Source of the DNA: Candidatus Aminicenantota bacterium
GTDB taxonomy: Bacteria; Acidobacteriota; Aminicenantia; Aminicenantales; Aminicenantaceae
DNA length: 64,000 nucleotides
Assembly (NCBI GenBank): GCA_014727835.1
Contig: WJMT01000104.1
Coordinates: forward strand, 38,913-102,912
Direction of reading: 5' to 3'
Shown here: piece by piece, positions 25,789-33,902 of the stretch
How the letters are laid out: every line of letters starts with the position of its first letter
Numbering within the stretch: position 1 is the first letter of the stretch
Position numbers and translations under genes: made by a program
Notes under the pieces: model-generated
What the model was told of the DNA's origin: nothing
Databases searched by the model: none
Seen by the model: only the letters and a program-made list of their open reading frames with translations

Positions 25789-26535
25789 ATGGCTGATCGT
25801 AAGAAAAAAACCATTGGAATTCTAGGAGGAATGGGTCCTGAAGCAACAGCCTTTATGTACAATCTTTTTATCCGGGAAGCAAAAGCTGAAAAAGACCAGG
25901 ACCACCCCCAAATCATCATCTTCAGCAATCCTCAGACACCTCCCAGAACAGATGCCATATTCAAGTCCGAAAAGGATCCGGTTCCCTTTCTCAAGGCTGG
26001 AATGTCCGTACTCAAAAAAGCAGGAGCTGATTTCATTGTCATGCCCTGCATCACAGCCCATTATTTCATTCCTGACCTGAAAAAAGAAATCCCATTCAAT
26101 TTTATAAGTCTTATTGAGGAATCTGTGAAATGGGCTGAATATAACAATCCCGGAATGCGCAAGGCAGGGCTTTTGTCCAGTTCCGGCACCATGAAATCCG
26201 GCCTGTTCCACGCCGCTTTTGAAAAAAAAGGGATTGAATTGATCACTCCTGACAAAAGGGAACAGCAAAGGATGATGGAGGTCATCTTCGGCCCTAAAGG
26301 AATCAAAGCAGGTTTTAAGACCAGCAGCAGCCGAAAGCAGCTCATCCAAACCGCAGAATCCCTAATAAAAAGAGGGGCTGAAGCCATCATTGCCGGATGC
26401 ACTGAAATCCCCCTGGCCCTGAGCCCAGATGATATCCAGGTCTTGTATATTGAACCCATGCACATCGCTGTGTTAAGAGCTTTACAAGAAGCCGGATATC
26501 AGACCAAAAAAAGCTTTAAAGGAGACTCAAAGTGA
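25789..26535 (+). CDS. Aspartate/glutamate racemase family protein
   Basis: 248 residues from ATG 25789, where the family domain begins (KTIGILGGMGPEATAFMY). The frame is open from a GTG at 25708, but those 27 residues match nothing in the family and would overlap the arsR promoter; the start remains uncertain since neither site is well marked. The two catalytic cysteines are in VMPCITAHYF and IAGCTEIPLAL. The enzyme interconverts L- and D-aspartate or a related amino acid without a cofactor. It overlaps the C69 dipeptidase gene by GTGA, suggesting joint work on D-amino-acid-containing peptides. Confidence 0.85.
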   Translation: MADRKKKTIGILGGMGPEATAFMYNLFIREAKAEKDQDHPQIIIFSNPQTPPRTDAIFKSEKDPVPFLKAGMSVLKKAGADFIVMPCITAHYFIPDLKKEIPFNFISLIEESVKWAEYNNPGMRKAGLLSSSGTMKSGLFHAAFEKKGIELITPDKREQQRMMEVIFGPKGIKAGFKTSSSRKQLIQTAESLIKRGAEAIIAGCTEIPLALSPDDIQVLYIEPMHIAVLRALQEAGYQTKKSFKGDSK

Positions 26536-28268
26536 AACCTGCAAAGAAATCAGCTTTCAGATGGATGTTAATGTTCACACTCCTAGCCACCGTCTTTCTC
26601 TTTTTTGCCGAGCCCGCTTTTATTAAAAACACCAAAGATGGCACAGAAGCCATCCATATCAAAGGATGCACATCCATACTAGTAGGAAAAGAGGCTTCAA
26701 CAGACGGTTCTGTTATGACCACCCACACAGCTGACTGCGGGATCTGTGATTGGACCTGGCATCATGTGCCGGCCGCAGACCATGGTCTGGATGAACAAAG
26801 AAAAATTTACCACATAAACCAAATAAAGACATGGCCTCCGGAACAAGGAGGAAAATGGACCATGGCTCTTCAAGAAGGATACACAGGGCTGGATATCCCT
26901 CAACCCAAACACACCTATTCATATTTCCACGGCGTGTTTGGGTATATGAATGAACATCAACTGGCAATGGGGGAATCCACTATAGGGTGCCGGAGGGAGA
27001 TGAGGAATCCCACTCCTGCGGCCAAGTTTGACATCACAATGCTGACCCTCCTTGCTATGGAAAGGTGCCGGACAGCCCGGGAGGCCATCAAACTCATGGG
27101 AAGTTTAGCTGCAGAATACGGATACGGGTTTCACGACAGCGGAGAAATGCTGGCTGTGGCAGACCCTGAAGAAGCCTGGATCTTTGAAATCATGCCAGTG
27201 GGCCCTCTGTGGACTCCTGAAAGCGGAAAACCCGGGGCTGTATGGTGTGCTCAAAGAGTCCCTGATGACCACGTCAGTGTCTGCCCCAATGAATCCAGGA
27301 TCGGAGAGGTGGATTTGAACAACAAAGATATGTTTCTGTGTTCTTCCAACATCATCTCTTTTGCACAGGACAAAGGATTTTATGATCCAGAAAGCGGCCA
27401 GCCTTTTAACTGGAAAAAAGCCTATTCCCCAACCCAAGGAAGCGCTTTTTCCAGCGGAGGCCGAAGAGGACGCCTGTGGAGATTTTTCGACCTGGCTGCT
27501 CCTTCAAAAGATTTCAATGCTAAGACCCCCAATATGGAACTGCCTTTTTCTGTGAAACCAGATAAGAAGATATCTCTCCAAGATGTGATGCGTTTCACAA
27601 GGGACAAATATGAAGGAACTTCATTTGATCCCTCCAAGGGAATCAAAGCTGGACCTTTCAACAATCCCAATTACTCCAGAAGTTTCCGATTCCAGGAGCA
27701 ACGGTTTGATGCTCCCCGCTGTATCTGTGTGAATAATGTCGAATACACCACCATTACCGTGTGCAGGAACTGGCTTCCGGATTCCATAGGAGGCATGGTG
27801 TGGCTGGCTTTCGGGGCACAGGATACCTCATGCTATCTTCCTCTTTTTGCCGGGATGAGAAGCCTGCCTAAGTCCTTCCGCATCGGAGACCACTGGGAAT
27901 TCAATCAGCAGTCTGCCCGCTGGGCCTTTGATTATGTGGATTTTCATACTCAGGTGATGTATTCCTATGCCATCAAAGATGTGAGAAAACAGCAGCAGAT
28001 CTGGGAAGACAGGACCCTCAAAAAAATGCCCGCTATTGAAAAAACAGCGCTCAATCTGCACCGGAAGGATCCCTTGCTGGCTCAACAGTTCCTAACTGAC
28101 TACTCAATTTCGCATGCCCAAAGAGCCATTGATGCCTGGTGGGATCTGGGCAACCATCTTTTAGTCAAATACAATCATTTCCGCATCTATGATCCGGAAC
28201 ACAGAAGAAGCCGCCGGATTGCTTTCACCGATGAATGGAAAAAAGCCTTGATCAACCAACAAAAATAA
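26532..28268 (+). CDS. Exported C69 family dipeptidase
   Basis: 578 residues from GTG 26532, overlapping the previous stop by GTGA with GGAG upstream. A signal or anchor precedes Cys46 in KGCTSILVGKEASTDGSVM, the N-terminal-nucleophile motif of family C69 (formerly U34) dipeptidases. Other family segments are ADPEEAWIFEIMPVGP, GSAFSSGGRRGRLWRFFDL and VNNVEYTTITVCRNWLP. The enzyme would be exported, release residue Cys46 by autocleavage and hydrolyse dipeptides. Coupled expression with an Asp/Glu racemase-like gene points to D- or acidic dipeptides, an inference. Confidence 0.87.
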   Translation: MKPAKKSAFRWMLMFTLLATVFLFFAEPAFIKNTKDGTEAIHIKGCTSILVGKEASTDGSVMTTHTADCGICDWTWHHVPAADHGLDEQRKIYHINQIKTWPPEQGGKWTMALQEGYTGLDIPQPKHTYSYFHGVFGYMNEHQLAMGESTIGCRREMRNPTPAAKFDITMLTLLAMERCRTAREAIKLMGSLAAEYGYGFHDSGEMLAVADPEEAWIFEIMPVGPLWTPESGKPGAVWCAQRVPDDHVSVCPNESRIGEVDLNNKDMFLCSSNIISFAQDKGFYDPESGQPFNWKKAYSPTQGSAFSSGGRRGRLWRFFDLAAPSKDFNAKTPNMELPFSVKPDKKISLQDVMRFTRDKYEGTSFDPSKGIKAGPFNNPNYSRSFRFQEQRFDAPRCICVNNVEYTTITVCRNWLPDSIGGMVWLAFGAQDTSCYLPLFAGMRSLPKSFRIGDHWEFNQQSARWAFDYVDFHTQVMYSYAIKDVRKQQQIWEDRTLKKMPAIEKTALNLHRKDPLLAQQFLTDYSISHAQRAIDAWWDLGNHLLVKYNHFRIYDPEHRRSRRIAFTDEWKKALINQQK

Positions 28269-28322
28269 ATCCCTCAACGGAAAAAAGGGGGGATTGCTTA
28301 AATAAATTGAGGAGGTTACAGA

Positions 28323-28553
28323 ATGGAAGAAAACAAGGAAGTGACTTTTGGCGAATGGTTTCTGACTATTTTTTTAATGGCGATTCCTATTGTGAATCTG
28401 GTTCTTCTTTTTGTTTGGGGTTTTGGTTCAACCACCAAAGCAAGCAAAGCAAATTGGGCTAAGGCCACTCTTGCTTGGATGGCCATTGGAGTTGTTTTCT
28501 ACTTGTTTGTCTTTGTCATTCTGCTGGGAATAGGAATCAACCTTTCGCGATAG
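28323..28553 (+). CDS. Small two-helix membrane protein
   Basis: 76 residues with a GAGGAGG site upstream. Two hydrophobic helices (WFLTIFLMAIPIVNLVLLFVW and ATLAWMAIGVVFYLFVFVILL) flank a basic loop GSTTKASKANWAKA. This two-helix plan with a conserved N-W-A-K-A loop recurs in small bacterial membrane proteins of unknown role. It stands between the dipeptidase and a drug/metabolite-type transporter on the same strand. Confidence 0.7.
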   Translation: MEENKEVTFGEWFLTIFLMAIPIVNLVLLFVWGFGSTTKASKANWAKATLAWMAIGVVFYLFVFVILLGIGINLSR

Positions 28554-28590
28554 ACTGCTCAAAGACTCTTCACATCCATGGTCCGGCTGA

Positions 28591-29442
28591 GTGGAAGGCC
28601 TCTTTTCTGCCTTCTCTATTTCTGGTGACTATGAACAAATGATATCCTGGTACAGCCTTTTCTTCGCTCTCATTGCTTACACCCTTCTGTCCTGTGGCTT
28701 TGTGCTGATGAAAAAAGGAATTTCCTGGATAGGGCACAAGGGGAAAAAAGATCGAATCTATTACAGGAATCTATTCACCTGGATCGGGGGATTCATTGTT
28801 TTGAACAGTTATATTATCCCCAATGCGATCGCCCTTAAAAATCTAGAGCCTCACATCGTTTCATCATTTGCGGCATGGGGAGTGGTGGTGCTTGTTTTTC
28901 TCTCTAAGGCAGTCCTTAAAGAACAATTATTCAGATCTGATTATATCTATACGATGCTTATCTTTATTTCCATAACCTTACTGAATCTATACGAACAACC
29001 CAAGGACCAAATCACGGTGAATTCCACTGCCTTTGTTGTGCTGTCCCTTTTTCCTTTGCTGGTGATGGCCTTCATGTTAACAAAATGGATCTCAAAAAAA
29101 TTGAAGGCAATCTTGTTTGCCGGCATATCTGGCCTTTCAACCGGAATGATCATTGTCTCCATCAAAGCTTTGGTTACCCTTTCCGGATTCAGAATCGGTT
29201 CTTACTTCTCTTCGCTGTACTTCTATGTGTATCTGTTCTTTTCCCTCGCTGCTTTCGTGACGCTCCAGATTTCCTATAAACTGGGTCCTATGATGCGGGT
29301 GGGTCCTGTGCAGTACGGAGCCGCCATTGTTTATCCGGTCCTCTGCTCATATTCTGTTTTTGGAAACAAACTCACTTTCATACAAATCGCCTCTCTATTT
29401 CTTCTCATTTTCGGAACCATCCGTATCCTAAAGAAACACTGA
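28591..29442 (+). CDS. DMT-superfamily (NIPA/EamA-like) membrane transporter
   Basis: 283 residues from a GTG at 28591; ATG 28639 (MISWYSLFFALIAY) is an equally possible start, since neither has a strong ribosome site. About nine or ten hydrophobic segments are visible, with a pseudo-repeat typical of drug/metabolite transporters: the first half ends around ALKNLEPHIVSSFAAWGVVV and the second has TLQISYKLGPMMRVGPVQYGA, both with the short helix-loop pattern of EamA/NIPA proteins. Substrate is unknown. A 155-base gap with a promoter follows. Confidence 0.7.
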   Translation: MEGLFSAFSISGDYEQMISWYSLFFALIAYTLLSCGFVLMKKGISWIGHKGKKDRIYYRNLFTWIGGFIVLNSYIIPNAIALKNLEPHIVSSFAAWGVVVLVFLSKAVLKEQLFRSDYIYTMLIFISITLLNLYEQPKDQITVNSTAFVVLSLFPLLVMAFMLTKWISKKLKAILFAGISGLSTGMIIVSIKALVTLSGFRIGSYFSSLYFYVYLFFSLAAFVTLQISYKLGPMMRVGPVQYGAAIVYPVLCSYSVFGNKLTFIQIASLFLLIFGTIRILKKH

Positions 29443-29522
29443 TGCTTACCTCACTTGATGGATTCTAAAACCGCCTTTCTGGTAAATCAATCAGTGCCGA
29501 AATATCTGCTCTTGAAAATATC

Positions 29523-29551
29523 TTGAATATCAAATAAAACAGAGTGATAAT
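29523..29551 (+). promoter_or_regulatory. Promoter for papain-family peptidase gene
   Basis: TTGAAT (29523-29528), 17-base spacer and GATAAT (29546-29551). The following 46 bases lead to a strong AGGAGGAGG site and a TTG start. Confidence 0.45.
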
Positions 29552-29597
29552 AAACACATCGCTGTTTTTCATGAAGAGTTCAGGTTAGGAGGAGGCC

Positions 29598-30905
29598 TTG
29601 AGAAAAATAAAAATCACTGTTTCCGTTTTTCTCGTCGCTGGGATTTCTTTGCTTTGGCTCGGTTTCCAGAACCAAAACTCTTCCCAGCAAGAAATCGATA
29701 GAATCAACCAACAGATAATCCTCTTGGGGCTGGACTGGAAAGCCGGAAAAACTTCCCTTGCCAACCTCCCTTCAGAAGAAAGGAGGTTGAGACTGGGGGC
29801 TTACAGACCTGTCTATGCAGACCCAAATAAATTCATCACCATACCAGAGGAGCCCGCGCTTCCCATTCAAATAAACTGGCAGGACAAAAACAACAAAAAC
29901 TTCATGACATCTGTGAAAGACCAGGGAAACTGCGGCAGCTGTTGGGCGTTTGCCGCCTGTGGAGCCGTGGAAGCCAGGTACAATATAGAAAACGATCTTT
30001 TTGCTCCTGCCTTTTTTTCATTTCAAGGGAATGTCAGTTCCCTCTCTCAGATTTTCGAAATTGAAGATCCCCTGAACATTGGAGAATCTTCTGTTCTCAA
30101 TTTTCCAGACCTTTCTGAACAGGATCTTATTTCCTGTTCCAATGCTGGTGACTGCGACGGAGGTTATGCCTACCAATCCTTTGACTACATGGAAACATAC
30201 GGAATTGTCACAGAAGACTGTTTCCCTTATCAGGCTTCTAACATTCCCTGCCAACCCTGCAGCAACTGGAATGAAAAACTGTTTAAAATCGATCAGTGGG
30301 GATGGGTTACCGGAAGCACTGTGAATAAATATGCCGTCAAAAACTCACTTCAGAGCGGTCCTCTGGTCTTTTTTATGGAAATTTATGATGACTTTTACTA
30401 TTACACTTCGGGTATCTATGAAAAAACAATAGGGGCTTCCTATGAAGGAGCCCATCTGGTTGTTTTGGTTGGCTACAATGAAATCCAAGACTATTGGATC
30501 TGTAAAAATTCCTGGGGAACCAATTGGGGAGAAAATGGATACTTCAAAATCAAGTTCGGCGAGTGCGAAGGGGGAACATGGGTGCTCAAAGCATGGGGAA
30601 TTATTTCATCCAACAGCCCTCCGGTCATCAATGCCGTTTCTGATAAAATCGTAAAGGAAGGCCAAGAGCTTTCCTTTACTGTTACAGCTACTGATCCTGA
30701 CGGAGACACCCTGACTTTCAGTTCCCCTAACCTACCGAGTGGTGCAACCCTCAATCCCTCAACCGGACATTTTTCATGGACCCCCTCTCATACACAATCC
30801 GGAGAATATGATGTTGAGCTCACTGTGACAGACGGTCTGCTTGGAAGTTCCACCTCAGTGCACATCACAGTGGTCAATGTGAAAAAAGGAATAGGGAGAT
30901 TTTGA
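29598..30905 (+). CDS. Secreted papain-family (C1) cysteine peptidase with C-terminal Ig-like domain
   Basis: 435 residues from TTG 29598 behind AGGAGGAGG. A signal peptide and a pro-region (about residues 25-90) lead to the mature enzyme with the full papain set: Cys115 in DQGNCGSCWAFAACG, His286 in EGAHLVVLVGYN and Asn304 in CKNSWGTNWGENGYF; Gln in VKDQGN supplies the oxyanion hole. After residue 335 comes an Ig/cadherin-like module beginning NSPPVINAVSDK and carrying ATDPDGDTLTFS, common on surface and secreted proteins. It likely digests extracellular protein. It overlaps the next open frame by four bases. Confidence 0.9.
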   Translation: MRKIKITVSVFLVAGISLLWLGFQNQNSSQQEIDRINQQIILLGLDWKAGKTSLANLPSEERRLRLGAYRPVYADPNKFITIPEEPALPIQINWQDKNNKNFMTSVKDQGNCGSCWAFAACGAVEARYNIENDLFAPAFFSFQGNVSSLSQIFEIEDPLNIGESSVLNFPDLSEQDLISCSNAGDCDGGYAYQSFDYMETYGIVTEDCFPYQASNIPCQPCSNWNEKLFKIDQWGWVTGSTVNKYAVKNSLQSGPLVFFMEIYDDFYYYTSGIYEKTIGASYEGAHLVVLVGYNEIQDYWICKNSWGTNWGENGYFKIKFGECEGGTWVLKAWGIISSNSPPVINAVSDKIVKEGQELSFTVTATDPDGDTLTFSSPNLPSGATLNPSTGHFSWTPSHTQSGEYDVELTVTDGLLGSSTSVHITVVNVKKGIGRF

Positions 30906-30919
30906 GAAAGGATAAGCAA

Positions 30920-31546
30920 ATGCGATTCCAAAAAAGCACTGTGATGATTTTACTCGTGCTGTTCTTGACAAACACAGGAGCTGGTTCCACAGAATTATAC
31001 CTGTTTGGGAAAGGACAGTTCATAGGAAAAACCGGATCGGAAAGTGATTATAAAGAGGGAGAAAACGATTTTCCAGCCGCTTCTCCGTTCAGTATCCTGG
31101 GCTTTGGATTCGGCTTGACCACAGGTATTTATCCGGCCTTTTTCGGAATCGAAGCTCATTACAATCTAAGCGGCACCACCACCCTGACAGATCCCTCTGA
31201 TAATGATACCGTAAAAATCAACACCTATCGGTATGCTTCTGGATTTGTGGTGTTTGGTATCCATGTTCTCAAATCCCGGAGGATGTCCTTGTTCATGAAT
31301 ACCGGAGCAGGCATAAGCACTGCATCCAATGCAGAACTGAGAACTTACACTTCTGAGTATGGATATGAAACAGAAATCGAGCCCCCTGAAAAAAAATACC
31401 CGCTCACAGCATTTGCAGGACTCGGGTTGAAAATGAAGTTCAGATCTTTTTTTGGGCTCCTCATAAACACGCGTTATCAGTATATGGATCAGAAAGAGCC
31501 TCAATCTGCTTTTTGCATCACAGCAGGGATTTTCTATTCATTCTAA
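30920..31546 (+). CDS. Outer-membrane beta-barrel protein
   Basis: 208 residues from ATG 30920, well spaced from GAAAGGA; the TTG at 30902 overlaps the previous stop and is less likely. The signal peptide ends near TGAGS. The mature chain shows alternating strands and Gly/aromatic turns (LGFGFGLTTGIYPAFFGIEAHY, TAFAGLGLKMKFRSFFGLLIN) and ends ITAGIFYSF, a classic outer-membrane terminal Phe. Co-transcription with the C1 peptidase is likely. It is the third small barrel in the window; the three are not obviously copies of each other. Confidence 0.7.
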   Translation: MRFQKSTVMILLVLFLTNTGAGSTELYLFGKGQFIGKTGSESDYKEGENDFPAASPFSILGFGFGLTTGIYPAFFGIEAHYNLSGTTTLTDPSDNDTVKINTYRYASGFVVFGIHVLKSRRMSLFMNTGAGISTASNAELRTYTSEYGYETEIEPPEKKYPLTAFAGLGLKMKFRSFFGLLINTRYQYMDQKEPQSAFCITAGIFYSF

Positions 31547-31579
31547 AACACATCCTGAGCAGCTGGCTGTCCAACAAGA

Positions 31580-33007
31580 TCAATCCAGTTCAATATTCTG
31601 TTTATAGTCCAGTTTGACATCAGCATTTTTTTTGCTGGTCAGAATGTCCATGGCCTTGAGAAAGGTCTGGTTTTTTTTCTCCCACATCCGATTGAGTTTT
31701 CGAGCATAATGACTGATAGCCAGCTCGATCCACTTGAATTGAAAGAACTTCTTTATCGACCTTTTCAAAGAATAGAACTTCTTATGACTGATCATCTGAG
31801 CTTTCTGAAGAGCCATTAATGTGAATTTTGCAGGCTTGAAAACCACATGATGGGCATCATATAGAGACCAATCTTTGAACAACAGCCTTTTTTGTGACAC
31901 CATTCTTTTATAAAACTGGGACCCGGGAAGAGGAGTGAGAATGAGAAATTGGGAGGAAGAGATCCCTGTTCTTTTGGCAAACTTGATGGTCTGTTTCACA
32001 GTCTGCCAGTCGTCCTCATCAAATCCATATACAAACATGCCGTGGATGCGGATTTTGTGCTTTTGTATCACTTTCACTGCCTGTTTGATTTCACCGACGG
32101 TCTGCTTTTTCTTCATAGACGAGAGACTGCGCGGATTCACAGATTCCAATCCTACATACAAAGTGCGGCAGCCAGCTCGATACATGAGTTTCAAGAGTTC
32201 TTCATGTTTGGCAATATCCACTCTTACCTGGGTAGACCAATCAAATTTGAATTCTTCCTTTATCATGTCCTTAAGAAGAGTTTTCAATCTCTTCCGGTTC
32301 GCAGCGAAATTATCATCGTAAAAAAAGATATGGTTGTTTCGCTCATTATATGTACGGAGTTCCTCAATGATATGGCTTGTGGAGCGGAATCTAAACTTTT
32401 TCCCAAACATCCCGGTTACAGAACAAAACTCACAGTTAAACGGACAACCGCGCGATGTCTGAACAGGAATGGTCTGTCTTTTTTTCCGGATGTTTGGCGT
32501 ATACCTTGATCCGAAATCAGGGAAAGGCACTTGGTCCAGATCTTTAATAACCGGCCCTGCCGGATTGTGAAAAGACCTCCCGTTCTTGGTATAAGAAAGA
32601 TTCGACACTCGGGTATAATCTTGATCACATTCCCAGGCGTCCACAAATTCCATCAAAGGATTTTCCCCTTCTCCTCGGATGACAAAATCAGCATGCTGGA
32701 GTGCTTCTTCTGATAAAAAGGTCACGTGAGGTCCTCCCATGATAACCGGTGTCCCTGTTTTGCGAATTCTGTCTGCAATTTTATAGGCCCTGGGAGCTGT
32801 GGATGTGATGGTTGAAATCCCAACTAAATCAACTGAATCAAAACTGGAATAATCAATGCACTCTGTTTCTTCGTAGATCACGTCCGCATCCCAGCCCCTT
32901 TTTTTCATCTGAGCAGCCAGTATGAATAGTCCCAGCCTTGGAAGTTTGAATTGGGAATATATGTGAAGGTTGGGTGCTTTGGGTTCAATAAATACGATTT
33001 TATTCAT
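31580..33007 (-). CDS. B12-binding-domain radical SAM protein
   Basis: 475 residues. The N-terminal 150 residues are a cobalamin-binding-type Rossmann domain (SVDLVGISTITSTAPRAYKIADRI, PVIMGGPHVTFLSEEAL). The radical SAM core follows with the cluster motif RGCPFNCEFCSV (CxxxCxxC) and the downstream strands FYDDNFAANRKRL and TLYVGLESVNPRSL. Members methylate unreactive carbons or phosphorus, or rearrange lipids and bacteriochlorophyll precursors. No canonical DxHxxG cobalamin motif is obvious in the B12 domain. The gene overlaps the MerR-type regulator by 8 bases, so the regulator likely controls or is controlled with it. Confidence 0.85.
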   Translation of the reverse strand: MNKIVFIEPKAPNLHIYSQFKLPRLGLFILAAQMKKRGWDADVIYEETECIDYSSFDSVDLVGISTITSTAPRAYKIADRIRKTGTPVIMGGPHVTFLSEEALQHADFVIRGEGENPLMEFVDAWECDQDYTRVSNLSYTKNGRSFHNPAGPVIKDLDQVPFPDFGSRYTPNIRKKRQTIPVQTSRGCPFNCEFCSVTGMFGKKFRFRSTSHIIEELRTYNERNNHIFFYDDNFAANRKRLKTLLKDMIKEEFKFDWSTQVRVDIAKHEELLKLMYRAGCRTLYVGLESVNPRSLSSMKKKQTVGEIKQAVKVIQKHKIRIHGMFVYGFDEDDWQTVKQTIKFAKRTGISSSQFLILTPLPGSQFYKRMVSQKRLLFKDWSLYDAHHVVFKPAKFTLMALQKAQMISHKKFYSLKRSIKKFFQFKWIELAISHYARKLNRMWEKKNQTFLKAMDILTSKKNADVKLDYKQNIELD

Positions 33008-33722
33008 CTCTTTTTTTCCTTTTGGATTTTTTTCTTTTCGTGTTTTGCTGTTTAAGGGAAGTGATCTCCTTCTTCTTTTTGTTCAGAAGCTCTTCCCATC
33101 TTTCGATTCCTCTGTTCAATTGGTCCATCTTTTTGTATAGGTCATCAATTTTTTCAAGCATCACATTCAGCTTCGTGTCAACCTTTTCAAAAGGATGATG
33201 GTCCAGGTCTCTGTCTATTTCTAGAAAATCCCGGAACAAATCCGAGATCTCCTTAATTTCCTCCAGTGAATATCCGAACAACTGAAGATCCTTGATCAAT
33301 TCGCACCAATATATATAAACATCCGCATAAAGGCGAAATCCTCCCTCGCTGCGCATATCCGCTTCAATAATTCCTTTATCCTCCCAGTATTTTATGGTTC
33401 GTGGGCTCACACCCACCTTTTCAGCAAGCACTCCGACGGTCAAGTATTGATCTGTCTTCCCTTTTTGTTTGACAGGATCCCCTGCTCCGGGAAGACCGAC
33501 TTTTTTGATGATCTTCTGAATCTCACTGGTTCCGTAACCCATATTCACAAGTTCCTTGATTTTCTGAGCTCTCTTCACACTCTCATGGGTGAAGAAGGGA
33601 ATATGATCGCTTGTCATTCCATCCGGCTTGATCAATTTCAAGTTCTGCCATTCTTTTAGCTTGGAATCCTTCACTCCGATTCTTTTGAGAAAACTGTCTT
33701 TCAGCATCATTTTTTTGTCCAT
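33000..33722 (-). CDS. Transcription regulator with two tandem MerR-type DNA-binding domains
   Basis: 240 residues. Residues 8-75 form one MerR-like winged helix (LKRIGVKDSKLKEWQNLKLI, then HESVKRAQKIKELVNMGYGTSEIQKII), residues 93-165 a second, more canonical one (TVGVLAEKVGVSPRTIKYWEDKGII, FRLYADVYIYWCELIKDLQLFG). The C-terminus is a coiled coil ending in a highly basic tail (TKRKKSKRKKRDE). Typical MerR proteins have a single such domain and dimerise, so two in one chain is unusual. The gene overlaps the radical SAM gene by 8 bases. No metal-binding cysteine set is visible. Confidence 0.8.
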   Translation of the reverse strand: MDKKMMLKDSFLKRIGVKDSKLKEWQNLKLIKPDGMTSDHIPFFTHESVKRAQKIKELVNMGYGTSEIQKIIKKVGLPGAGDPVKQKGKTDQYLTVGVLAEKVGVSPRTIKYWEDKGIIEADMRSEGGFRLYADVYIYWCELIKDLQLFGYSLEEIKEISDLFRDFLEIDRDLDHHPFEKVDTKLNVMLEKIDDLYKKMDQLNRGIERWEELLNKKKKEITSLKQQNTKRKKSKRKKRDE

Positions 33723-33759
33723 ATTATCTCTCTACGTTTACTTTTATGTAATTTATCAG

Positions 33760-33769
33760 TATACGTATA
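33760..33769. promoter_or_regulatory. Palindrome TATACGTATA in MerR promoter region
   Basis: A perfect 10-base palindrome lies 38 bases before the regulator start, downstream of a possible minus-strand promoter (TTGACA at 33792-33797 and TATAAC at 33771-33776, with a short 15-base spacer). It is a candidate operator for the tandem-MerR protein; the site may be longer on both sides. Confidence 0.35.
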
Positions 33770-33902
33770 GGTTATATTTTGAATCTGTGTTTGTCAAGCG
33801 TTTTTGTGAATAGTCCATGCTAGATTTCAGTAGAAAATTCACATGTCAAATGATAAACTTTTCACAGATCTTAATGTAAAAATCAAATTTGAGGAAAGGG
33901 TC

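Noticed and set aside
33843..33902. 20-residue extension before the sulfatase Tat signal
   Set aside because: A Tat motif must be near the N-terminus, and the ATG at 33903 has a GAGGAAAGGG site.
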